This document shows positions 52,199 through 63,381 of a stretch of 64,000 nucleotides of DNA, in pieces. The position numbers and the translations under genes are program-made. The stretch spans positions 9,865,501 through 9,929,500 of the forward strand of contig CM052361.1 of assembly GCA_028551475.1 (NCBI GenBank). The letters run 5' to 3'. The stretch comes from Casuarina equisetifolia. Its lineage: Eukaryota; Streptophyta; Magnoliopsida; Fagales; Casuarinaceae. How positions within the stretch are numbered: the first letter of the stretch is position 1; each line of letters begins with the position of its first letter. Below the pieces are notes generated by a model. That model did not search any database and was not told the origin of the DNA. It saw only the letters and a list, made by a program, of their open reading frames with translations.

Positions 52199-52854
52199 TG
52201 TTAGACTATTTTCAATAGTCCTCATTTATGTGGGCTTATATCAATGTGATTGTTTATCTTCAATGTTTTATTAGTTGTTTTGTGGTCCATTTGTATGAAA
52301 CATGTTGAATCTATTATTATTGAATATGGAACTGGCTAGTGTGGGCTTGTGTTTGCTATATAAAACAGTATGTTGAACTATATTGGCAACACACTTTGTA
52401 AATGACTAAGATCCTTCATTTGTTTCTTAGTATATGTATTATGAGTTTACATTTGGTAAAGATCATGTTTATGAATTAAAAGGTGTTATATATTTAAGTC
52501 TATTACTATATCATGCATAGTAACATGTTTTTATAAACTTTGTGTATAATACTGTATACAATAAAAAGTACTTTTACATATAATGAATTGATAAATGAAT
52601 AAAGTGAGTGAAGTAAACAAGAAACAATATAGCTTCTGTTGTATGTTATGAATAGCCTCTCCATGATTTTGTAAATTGAACTATCTCATTAGCCAATGGT
52701 TTTAGAGAAAACAAATGAGTCAATCAAGCCATCCTTGGTTTTGGTTAGGATGATTTATGGAACAGGTACATTTGTTATTCCTTAACAAACTTTGTGTTCT
52801 AGATGAGTAACAAAATCTTAGTTTTGAACTTGTTTAAGCTTGGTTTTTCTAACA
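52199..52854 (+). mobile_element. Solo LTR in duplication unit A (656 bp)
   Basis: It starts TGTTAGAC and ends TTCTAACA and is bracketed by the 5-bp direct repeat CATTA (52194-52198 and 52855-52859). Unit B has the uninterrupted site, GTCCATTAAGCGTGGTG near 53532, so the insertion is defined to the base. A TATA-like CTATATAAAAC at about 52355 supports plus orientation. No internal retroelement sequence remains. Confidence 0.88.
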
Positions 52855-53215
52855 CATTAAGCATGGTGATCATGTGCGTGGACACACTAGAAAAATAGAG
52901 TAACTATTATTTTTGTGAATAATAATTGAAAAAAGGACAAGTGTGTTAAGAGCACGCACTTAGAATTAAATCACAAACAACGTGAAACCATCACGGATAG
53001 AGACATAAGCCACTAGAAATTATTGAAAATATTGATGTTTGGAAAACGATGGCAGCTTGCTCGTTTCTTAAACATTTTATTTTTAAAACATGTGTAAAGA
53101 CTTTCTATTAGATAGCAATCTTTTCATAATTATTTATGCGTACAATTACATCGTAACTATGTTATATTAACTCTAAAACAAATCCTAACTACTTTATTTA
53201 TGTGTATTATATTCA

Positions 53216-53502
53216 TGTTACGGGCCAAGAATAAGCCCAAGCCCAAGCTAGGCCCAACCCATAATATCTTTTTATATTTCGTTAGATTGTTGTATTAGGT
53301 GACTTTTTGATGAATGAATTTAGGAAATTCTCTTCCGTGGAGGTGACATCTCCCTCGAACGAGATCAGAGGTGTCGGGTCTCCCTCTAATGAGGCCGGAG
53401 GTTTTGGTCTCCCTATGATGAGGCCAAACTCATTCTCTTCTCAAGGCCCAAATCCGGTCACCGTACCGTTTGTTCCGGCTGACTCAAATCAGACCGGTTA
53501 CA
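53216..53502. mobile_element. Solo LTR in duplication unit B (287 bp)
   Basis: It starts TGTTACGGGCC and ends CCGGTTACA and is bracketed by the 5-bp direct repeat ATTCA (53211-53215 and 53503-53507). Unit A has the empty site, ATATTCAACATACAAATA near 52159. Its sequence is unrelated to the unit A LTR and is more GC-rich, with three repeats of a TCTCCCTC-like phrase. The 92-codon open frame across it, 53307-53585, is not called a gene. Confidence 0.87.
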
Positions 53503-53697
53503 ATTCAACGTACAAATATATACGCGACTTTATGTCCATTAAGCGTGGTGATCATATGCGTGGACACATTAGAAAAATAGAGTAACTATTATTTTTCTGA
53601 GTAATAATGGAAACAAGGACAAGTGTGTTACACGCACTTAGAATTAAGTGACAAACAACGTGAAACATTCACGGATAGAGACATAAGCCACTAGAAA

Positions 53698-54072
53698 CAA
53701 TTTTCCTCCCAATAATTAATCAAAGAGATTATATCAATTATTTTAGGTTCGAAACGCCTTTGACGCTTCATGACAATAAAGATAATTATCTTTTAATTCT
53801 AACCACACTTTAGATGTGCTAAGTGAGGGCACGTGTTGTGAATCCGAGTTTGGAAAATTATAACAAAAATAAAAATTGATGATCTATTAGATCCATATTT
53901 TTTGTCGATTGCGGTGACAGTAATTGCAGGATAAGCCATCGAGGTTAAAGAATTTTTCACTGAAGTAAATGGAGGAGACGGGAGTAGTGAAAAAAACGGC
54001 TATCGCGAACGACATCGTTCTTGTCTCCCCCTCCAGCTTATCTTCGGCTTTCGTCGTGTCTGGCGCATTGTC
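53698..54072 (+). promoter_or_regulatory. OTU gene upstream region with G-box core
   Basis: A CACGTG core lies at 53830-53835, about 240 bp before the start codon. The last 100 bp are richer in GC and C/T and probably form the leader. Nothing else is seen. Confidence 0.4.
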
Positions 54073-57000
54073 ATGGCGGAGAAGTTTTCGAACGGTAATC
54101 TTCCTTCTCTTTGTCTAAAAGCTCCTATTTTCTTTCCCTTTTGTTTGCTCAGACAACAAACAGAGCACTAATGTACGCGTGTGTGTAAAATGTGTGCTCA
54201 GAGGTTATACTTGAGCAGCTGAAACATGGGATTGCTAGATTCGAGCTTGTCTCTGTTCCTGTTCCTTCAATTTCAACCCCGAAAACTAGAGGAAGTATGA
54301 TTACTTTCCTCGGAGACAAAAGCCATAGATTCTTTGCTAGAATTGGATCGTCTCTGTAAGTTGTTTTTCCTTGTGTTGTAAATTACCATCTTTTAAATGC
54401 ATAAAAATTACTTTCGTAAACCCTGAACCCTAATTCTGCGCACCCCTTTCGCGATACATTTCCAAAGATTGGGAAAGCTTTATTATCACTTCAATATTCG
54501 GTCGAAGTCATAACCTCTCACCTATTTCTCAACTTTTATGTTCCACATGTTTACTATGGTTTGCATTCACAGGACTTATGTTTTTCATTTTTCCGCGTAA
54601 TTTGCTTACAGGGACAGAGGGTCGCCGGCGATGAGGAAAGTTGAGCGCTACTCGGTCCAGAAAGTTACCGGAGATGGACGCTGTCTTTTTCGCGCCCTGG
54701 TAACACCTGTCTCAGCGAAGAATCTAGTGTTTACGGCAATCTGACTTTTTACTGGAAATAGATAGTTATTTTTATCATCCATCTTTTTTCATGTATATTA
54801 TTGATTGTGGTATATACCTGAAGGCTCACAGAACTCAACGGTAGTCTTTCATTGCTTTCAATTGATTTAATCAGGTCAAAGGAATGGCTTTCAACAAGGG
54901 TGTTTCTTTGAACCCACGGGAAGAGAGGGAAGATGCAGGTTTGTATGATATATACTGACTCATTCTGAACCCTAGATAACTAAGATAGAAAGAAGTTCTT
55001 CCTTATTACATTACTTTTGATTCTCCGCTTTTCACCATCCAAGAGTACTATTCAATTAGTGGCCTTGACACTTTTGCTTACCCTGATAAATGAGTTCAAT
55101 TTAGCTACATTTACATCTACCTGTAAGTCGAATAATTCAAGTTTTGATATGCTTCATGGACCCATTATTGTATAAAACTCTCAAGATTGAATTGTTATTA
55201 GTCCATTGACCTCTTTACTCTGAGAACTTAAGTTGGTAGCCCACATCGAGGGAGCTGTTTCATTTGTGTTTTGCCTTTGAGAACTTCTTTATATTTCAGT
55301 CAAGGCTACTATTATAGTTGATTATAAAATACAAAAGATGGTTTTCTTGTCCTAAAGTCACCCTTAGCCCCATTTTCCTTCAGATGAAAAGATGTGACGG
55401 TAGAAGATTTGCCTACACTTGTGCTTGATCACCATTTATGGCCACCGAAATGACATTGTGAACCTATTGCAGACATATTGTTTGGCAGGATGTTGCATTT
55501 TGATGTCTGAAGATGATATAGCTTAGGGCCTTCTATCTATTGGAGTAATAGATAACTGGCTTGTGGAAGTGTGTTTGTTGTGAAAACGAGTTTCTTAAGT
55601 TTGGGTTGCATGGAATTTATACTCAGTATGGGTTTTGACTTGTTTTGTCCTCATTGTTTGGGCCTTTACTAAGCATGTCTATCTGCCTGGTGACTGTAAT
55701 GACCTCTCACTTTAGCTGCTGATGATATTGTGGTCTTAAATATGAGTAAGGAGTTAGTGGCAGACAAGGAAAAGGTGTTTGTTTTGATCACCACTTTTGG
55801 CATTCAAGGAGCATAAGAGGCAAAATCTTTCTGCTTAGTTTTAGTAGTTAAGGCTTTTAGATCTGCCTTGGGGATTTTATCTTTCGTTGTCTGTGGTGAG
55901 ACTATTAGGAATGATTTTTAACAAATCCTAATGCAAACTTCACTTTCATAAACATGCAGATGACTTGAGGATGGCTGTGAAAGAGGTTATATGTGATGGT
56001 GATAAAGAATGCCGTCAGTATGAAGAAGCACTGGTTGCAATTACAGTTGAGGAATCATTAAGACGGTAACTCCTATGTCTATCTACCAATTGTGAGTATT
56101 TGGTGTTCTGATATATTTTGGAGCAAATGGTTATCAGTGGTAAATGGCATTGTGATGTATGCTTGTCAACTATCAGTGTGTTAAATAATTCCTCACATTC
56201 ATTCTCTTTATAGTTACTGTCAACGGATTGAACGAGCTGATTTCTGGGGAGGAGAGTCAGAGCTACTGGTTAGTGATCTTTTGCTTCATGTTATTGTTTC
56301 TGTTAGTCTTGATGATCATTGTTATCAAGACTTTATTCTTGTATTATGGCATTTTCTCTAGCTTAAGGTTTTCTATTTGAGGCTTTGTGGTGATTGCAAT
56401 TTGTGTTAAGTACTGAAAACCTGCAATTTGATTGTATGCCAAGGAGCATGCCATGGCCTATATATTGCAATTTTTCCCTGTCCAAGGTGGATCAGTCAAA
56501 TGCTTCTGTTGTTTCCATTAGACAAGAAAACATGGTGCTGCTATTTCACTCTTAGATTTACCTTTTTATTTTAATTACATTTTCAGGAGGTAAGCTATGG
56601 AGATAGAATGCCTTTGGGAGCTTAGGATGTTCTTGAATGTCTCATAGTTGTTTCTTTAATTGTTGAATTCACATTGAGTATTCTGCATCTGCGGCTACTA
56701 ATCAGTATGCTTGTGGGGGACTGAACTGTATACCCTGGTAGTTGTCTTTACGCTGAATGATAATTACTACTGCCAGGTGCTGTCAAAGCTGGTTAGGCAG
56801 CCGATCATTGTTTACATACCAGAGCACGAGGTATGTTTTCTTCTCTACAAATGTTATGTAGATTGTTGCTCTTATATTTGTAAGTCTTGGAAATTCTAGT
56901 GATTTTGAACCAAGTTTCCTCCCCAACAGTTATGGTTATTGTCAAAGCTTTGCAGATGAATGCTCGTATATTTCTTAGTTTTACTGTTTTTGACTCTTCT

Positions 57001-57768
57001 TTCCAATTGGTTTTTAGTTATTTAGAACTTGCTTCAGTTGTTTTCTAGGAGCTTTGCAGAAAAGACTAAAAGGTTTTCAATTACATCAATGTTGCTGGTG
57101 CGAGTGCGAGTGACTGTGATTAGGCATTCATAATCAACCCTAAAGATACCTCAGAATGGGACAAATAATTACGCAGGGACATATATGTGGTTGACAAAAA
57201 ATATCATTTCTCGTTCGAAAAGCTACCCTTGCATTTAACATGGGGTATAACTGATATCTTCAGACTTTAGTGGAGACCTACATCTTAATATCTGGAGCTT
57301 AACATGTTTTCCTTTGAGTTACGCATTTGTCATGGTTTCAAGCCGATCAATGGTCAAGTAAGCATACACATTTGGTACTTTCGACCTCTGCTGCTGTCTG
57401 AAATATTTGTTCTCAGTCTCTGCCTGGAATTCAATTTGGGGGAGACCAGATTGTACTGATTAGTCAAGTGATTAGTTTGTAAAAAGAAAATTAGAGGAAA
57501 AAAAACCGACAAAGGTTTTGTTTTGACTTGAGTTTTCTTTTGTGTGTGTCTACATTCATGCAGACTTGTGTGAATGATATGCATGTACGCAATTCACTGA
57601 TCCTCATGTTCAATTTCATTGCAGCATACAAAGGCTGGATGGGGCTCTGGTTTTATTCCCATTGCAGAGTATGGAGCCGAGTTTGGTAAGGGTTTAGGAA
57701 AAGATAAAGCCAGGAAAGCTGTGAGGCTGCTGTACAGTGGCAAGAACCACTATGATCTGCTCTTGTGA
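54073..57768 (+). CDS. OTU3: OTU-domain cysteine protease (deubiquitinase)
   Basis: Eight exons join in frame: 54073-54094, 54202-54355, 54612-54699, 54875-54938, 55960-56065, 56214-56268, 56777-56830 and 57625-57768, giving 228 residues. The start MAEKFSNE is split by a 22-bp first coding exon. The OTU signature GDGRCLFRAL supplies Asp80 and nucleophile Cys83, and GKNHYDLL near the end supplies His223, completing the catalytic triad expected of OTU proteases that cleave ubiquitin chains. The mid-region ITVEESLRRYCQRIERADFWGG is typical of the small plant OTU subgroup. It resembles Arabidopsis OTU3 (recalled from memory); linkage preference cannot be read here. The fourth intron is about 1 kb. 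It lies upstream of a second deubiquitinase gene on the same strand, 590 bp away. Confidence 0.92.
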
Positions 57769-58357
57769 GACCACATTCAAGATTCTTTGCGTCCAGGGGA
57801 GGAAGAGTGTTTAGAGGGGGAAAAATGTATAATGTTTTATGGGGAACTGTTTTTGGATAACGTTTAGATATACTAATGGAGAGATTTTGTATTAGAAAGA
57901 AAACCAGTTTATAAAGAAGATTTTTAGTTTTTTCTTATATGAAAAAGATATCAGAGTAAAATTAAATAATACAAAATCAGTACTCTTCCGGACGAAAATG
58001 GAAACAAAAAAGGCAAATTAATTATTTGACGGCGAGGGAACGGTCTTGTAGACAGGTACAGTAGCCGCAACGAACTATCGTTCGGTTTTAAGATACGTGG
58101 CAGAGCGGTCTTCGCACGTGGCAACTCTTAACGTCCGAGCCGAAGACTTAAAACTGGTCGAAATTCTTGGCTTCGCTTCCTCTCGTCATCTTCTCTGTAC
58201 GCACAAGGCGAGAAAGCAAGCGAGGCGGATAGACTCACATACACGCCGAACAAATAAGATAGACTGTTTCAGATTCTAGGGTTGCGATTCTCCTCTGAAT
58301 CCGTGTCGGCGTTTTGGTGTTGTGAGGAAGGGATATTGAAAGCTAGAAGAGAGAGAA
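57769..58357 (+). promoter_or_regulatory. Josephin gene upstream region with paired ACGTGGCA boxes
   Basis: After the OTU 3' untranslated region, two ACGTGGCA boxes lie 21 bp apart: TACGTGGCA at 58094-58102 and CACGTGGCA at 58115-58123, about 240 bp before the ATG. Paired ACGT-core boxes are the form of ABA-response promoters. Regulation by ABA or light is an inference. Confidence 0.45.
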
Positions 58358-61300
58358 ATGGAGGGGGCCAGCAATGGGGGGATGTTGTACCACGAGGTAC
58401 AAGAGTCGAAGCTGTGTGCGGTGCATTGCGTGAACACCGTGTTGCAGGGGCCTTTCTTCTCGGAGTTCGATTTGGCAGCGCTGGCATCCGATCTTGATCG
58501 CAAGGAGCGCCAGGTGATGCTTCAAGGAGGTGCATCCTCCGGTGACTTCTTTTCCGCCGAGTCCCATAATGTCTCCTTGGATGGTGATTTCAGCATCCAG
58601 GTTCCATTTCCTTTTTCCTTCGAGAAATTAATTAAAGAGTTGAATTTATAATTTCTCGGTACCCTGTTAAGATCTTGGATTTCGAGTTTGGAAGTGGTTA
58701 AACCTTTTCTTTTCTTTTCTTTTTTCAAAGTGTGTAGGACATTAGTTAAATAATTAGAATTTTTATCATAAAAACTTTAAAGATAACTGGAAATTTACTA
58801 TTTGGTTTCTCTGCAAACGGAAGAAAGCTTACTTAGGACTCTGGATACTTGTGCTTTTGGTTTTATAAGTCATAAAAAGACTATTTCGAGTGCTTGCGTT
58901 CAGTTGAGTTTAGTATTTATGGAATCTTGGTTGTGGAGAAGTACGCAAATTTGCAGGTTTCGCTTTTCTTGTTTTGTTCCTTCTGTTTGATCCTAAATGG
59001 TTCGAGACAATTGTAAAGGGAAGAACGAATGAGAATTTAGTAAATTGGATCTCGTAATTCTTCCTTGGTAAATTCTTTGATGTCTGGAGCGGACCGTGTA
59101 GTGCAATTGTTTGCTCTTATCCTTTTTCCGGATGATGAGAAATGAGGAAGAAAGGACAAAAATTTATATGTTATGTCTCTTTAATTTTGGAAACCCAAGC
59201 TTTACACAATGGTTTGGAAGAAGCTAATCTAAGCAAAATTGTAGTTTTAACTTAGTTTGAGTGGAGGTTTTATTCTATAGCTTCTGTGGTCAACCACTGC
59301 TTGTGTTTACTCTTCATTTTTTTGGGCCCCAAATAAATGAATAATTTGATGTTCAACACTTTGATTGGTTTTCCTCAATTTTCTCTGCCTTTGGTGGTTG
59401 TGTTTTCGGTCGTCTGTTATCCTTCTCTCGATGTTCCTCTTGATCTAATTAGAGTTTTCTATTTCCTTGTCTTTTCCCTATAAACAAAATCTGTAGAATC
59501 TGTGGTGATTTCTTTTGAGAAAAGCAAATCTTTTGCATTCAGCGAATCATTTAATGCTTCTTCAATCCATAAGCAACAATTGGAAAACACTAATTGGGTC
59601 GGTGTGGTCATTTTGCTCCTATACACCACCCAAAAGATGGCTTCCTCCAAATCAACTGGAGGCCATTTGAATTTATGCTCTTCTTGTCCCAGCTGATGTG
59701 CACCAGCTGGATTTTTCTTTTTGATATGCACCACTAACGTCATTTTTTATTAGCTAGCTGTTTACTGATAGTAGTTGCATTTGGACCGTTAATTTTGAAA
59801 ATTATCACTTAGTGGATCAGTTTCTATATGGAATAGAGATGAATGAGTGAGGTATTTGGCTACTGATGTTTTGCAGGTGGCAAATATGACTTGATTCGAT
59901 ATTTCTCTGCATGAGTTTGTTAAAAAACTTTTTATTATTGGCCTGATTATTACTAGGGTACTAGTAACAACAGGATCTTGATTTGATTATTATGATCTAT
60001 TTATCTAGTTTCTATATAGGGATGCATGCAGGTTTAAATACGGGACCAAAGATTTGTGCCATAGTTGGAAACATAGTGATGGTGTCTTTATGATGTTGAG
60101 CCACCGAACCTTCTTACTTAGATGCTAATTTTGTTTCCACTTACTTACATATTGAAGTTCATTAAATGCCTTTGACCTTTTGCCCTTAATGACATTGGTT
60201 GTCCAGGATTGGACCGAAAAAAAAGCCACTGTTGCATTGTCTACACCCTAGGCATCAATTGTGGTGGTAGAAAATGTGCCTAGGTCCCCCTTTTTCTGCA
60301 TATAATTGGTCATATAATGTTGGGAAGATCAAAAATGGGAGTGCAAGTGTGATCATATCAACCAGAATAAGATCAGCCTAGGCAAAATGGAATCGCTAAA
60401 TCCTAAGTATAGCTTGTTTGTAGTAGATCTTTAACTCTCGCCTATTCTTATATGTGTAATGATTGTGCTAGGTAGCCAAGTCATAGATTTCATGCTGACA
60501 CCTCCAGCCATCTAGAATCTCATTAGGATTACAGTGTACAGAATTTGAGGGATTAGATGAGCTTAGATTGCACCTTCAGTTTTGGTGGCGTTGAAATATA
60601 TGCCCGATGTTAACTCAGCCCGGGAAAGGATGGCTTGGCTTGGCTTGGCTCGGCTTGGTCAGGTTTTTAGTGGACTGTTGAAGTGTTACACAATGCTCAT
60701 TTATTTTTGTTATCCTCTTGTTATGGCTGTTTTAATTTTATGCCTAATATAGGTAAAGTGGGTAAGTGTCAAATAGTGTGGTTACTGGGATATAGCAACT
60801 ATGCATATGGAGCTTCTTCCCGATTATTGAACTAATTATCATTTTTGACCAATTTGGTTCTGCTATGAGACGATGAATTGGCCAATTTGCAGTATGCTCC
60901 TTTAATGTGGATTTGGTTCTGTTAGGAGTTACTCTGAAAATTTTTAGTTTCTCAATCTGCAAATACATGCACAATTTGATTGCCTTCTTGGGGTTTTATA
61001 CTTGGGATTCATTTAAATGTTGGATTTCCTTATGTTATTATCCAGCTAACCGGGCTATTCTAATCTTAAAAGTGGGATTGTGCTTGTTGTGTTGTATATT
61101 TTATTTTTATCTTTGCTTGTGATCAACTGAGCTAGTTATGTTTATTAGTTGTGGCAAGACTGGAAACAGGGAGGGAGATACATTATATTGGTTTGTGAAC
61201 TACCTTTGTTGTGATTGTAAAGAAATCACTTATTTAGCTTGTTCAATATTCTGCCAAAAGAAAGCATTCCTTCTTTCCATGCTCAAATTTGAATGTTTTG

Positions 61301-62487
61301 TATGGAACCGACCTGAGAGAAGATGAGATGTATAGGTGTAATAGCGTGGAGTTATGTGGGGCCGTATGGTTTTGGTGCTGGCTTGGGCGAAGGAATTGAG
61401 CAAAGGCTAGCAAGAGATCATCTGACTTTTAATTTTTTGAAAAAAAATATGACCTGAATATTTGTCATGGACTACACCCAACCCAGAATGACAGTGATTA
61501 TAATTTGTGACATCCTGCTCATATCTGCATTTGCACTATATAGCTGGAGTAGTTACATCCTCTTGTTATTCTTCTCACAGTAAAAAATATGAGGAGACTA
61601 GTCAAGGTGCCTGAGATACCTCTCCATAGAGTCTTGAGTCAGCTGAATCGTACTTCAGTCTGTGTGTTTTAGACTTCATGAGGCTGCTTCCAATTAGATC
61701 CTTTTGGCAGGATACAATCCTCTTTGTTGTGGATTGGTATCTTTTAGTGAATTTGTTTTGCTTGGGGATTTGTTTTCTGTCTTTTGATTAGATTAATTCC
61801 TTAGTCACGATTTATTTTTATTTAGCTCTATTTTGGGTTTATTATGTCTTCATTGCTGATGTCCACCATTTTCTTGAAATGGCTGAGTGAAAATCTTCCT
61901 TGCAGGTGTTACAAAAGGCTTTAGAGGTGTGGGATTTGCAAGTGATACCCTTCAATTCTCCGGTTGCTGAGCACGCCCAGGTTGACCCTGAGCTAGAGAG
62001 TGCATTTATCTGTCACTTGCAGGATCATTGGTTCTGTATCAGGAAAGTGAATGGAGAATGGTATAACTTTGACAGTCTGTATGCAGCTCCACAGCACCTT
62101 TCCAAATTTTACCTTTCAGCCTATCTGGACTCTCTAAAAGGCTGCGGGTGGAGCATTTTCCTGGTGAGGGGAAACTTTCCAAGAGAATGCCCCATGTCAT
62201 CCTCTGAAGCTTCGAATGGTTATGGCCAATGGCTGTCCCCTGAAGATGCTGAGAGGATAACCAAGTCCTGCAACCCAACACAGACTACTCCTCAGAGCAT
62301 CGAGCAGAGCCAACTGCAGTCTGATCCCCTTTCGTCGAGGGAATCTGAAATGATTTTGCAAATGGAAGACGACGACTTGAAGGCTGCCATAGCTGCCAGC
62401 CTGGTCGATTCTTTCCCGGCCGCTGCCAGTGCGGAAACCAGCACCCCAAAAAATGAGGGTGAGAACAGTAAAGAAAAGATTCAATAA
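58358..62487 (+). CDS. Ataxin-3-like Josephin deubiquitinase
   Basis: Two exons, 58358-58600 and 61906-62487, give 274 residues, near the length of the Arabidopsis ataxin-3 homologue. The Josephin domain begins MLYHEVQESKLCAVHCVN: Gln15 and Cys20 match the oxyanion Gln and nucleophile of ataxin-3. The second exon gives DHWFCIRK with His122 and WYNFDSL with Asn135, completing the triad. Residues around 240-255 (EDDDLKAAIAASL) form a ubiquitin-interacting motif, so the enzyme probably binds and trims ubiquitin chains. There is no polyglutamine tract. The single 3.3-kb intron separates the Cys from the His/Asn half; its donor GTTCCA is weak, but the frame closes and the acceptor TTGCAG is good. 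The intron holds no recognised gene or intact element; a short run of TTGGC units lies at about 60633-60660. Confidence 0.93.
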
Positions 62488-63381
62488 AACGAAACATTCT
62501 TTTAGATTTCGATTGAGCTGTTGAGAGGATAGATGGTGCAAACTCAAATCCTTGGCACGAGGTCATTGAGCTGGGCAGTTTACACGTTGGTGATGTTGAT
62601 CAAGTCCCAAATAAGATTACGAAAAAACCCTTTAAGAGGCAGCCTCTGCTTTTGCAATGGCGGAATTTTCTTTTCTTTTCTTTTCCTTTCTTTCTTGATT
62701 GTAGCATTTATCATTGTGCCATCACAGCAGGTTTAAGTTTCTGCTTATCTCTCTTCTCTCTCTCTCTTTCCTTTTATTTATTCTCTTTAAATTTTTATAT
62801 TCTCCCATTTTTCCAAAGGAAAATGCCGTGGGAAGAAAAGGAACATAGAAGATGAATAAAATGCTAGTAATTGAGCGTCATATATCACTCAATTCCTGTT
62901 AGATTGGTCGGCAAATGAACGACGACTCTGAGATTCAAGCCGTTGAAACCGCGGAAACAAAGGAAAAAGGAACCAACATGCGCCGCAGTTGAGAAGTCGG
63001 CCATGGAAGGCAGCGTCTCTCTCTGCCGGCGTGAGTTGTTTATGTTTCAATATTCTAGAAATTTAACTAACATGTCCATGTTTAGTACTCGTATTATTTT
63101 GGGAGCAAAACCAAAGACGAAGGAAATAAAAGCGAGAAAAGCAATGAGTGGCATGCTGCTTTTAGGCTGGAAACTCAGGCCACCAACTGCACCCTTGGGC
63201 AGTCAATCCATGTATACTTTATTCACAGAGCTCTCATCTGTATAGGAAAAGGTGGGCTAAAAGCCTAAGAGGATCCATTTCTTTGCTTTCTCCCGAAGAC
63301 CATCTAAAAGCAACCTGTTTTTTCCCTCTCTCTTCTTACGATCTCGGCGGGATTCAAACCACTGTTTTCAGCGCCTTGATA
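62488..63381. other. Spacer between Josephin and reticulon genes
   Basis: The left part is the Josephin 3' end, with TTTTC and TCTC tracts at about 62666-62770. The right 100 bp are pyrimidine-rich and probably the leader of the reticulon gene. The open frame at 62943-63245 is unrecognised. Confidence 0.4.

Larger units (their letters stand above)
51963..53697. repeat. Tandem duplication of a ~390-bp unit, both copies interrupted
   Basis: Unit A is 51963-53015 and unit B 53016-53697. Both begin GAAATTAT and end GCCACTAGAAA or close to it. The shared blocks are the GATGTTTGGAAAA-to-ATTATATTCA block, a short ACAAATATATACG-to-GTCCATTA block, and the TGGTGATCAT-to-ACATAAGCCACTAGAAA block. After removing one solo LTR from each, the units are about 392 and 390 bp, with around 90 percent or higher identity by eye. 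GAAA at the junctions could be microhomology used when the duplication formed. Confidence 0.88.

Noticed and set aside
53307..53585. 92-codon open frame as a retroelement gag fragment
   Set aside because: Most of it lies inside the 287-bp solo LTR and runs out into the duplicated flank; no gag motif is visible.
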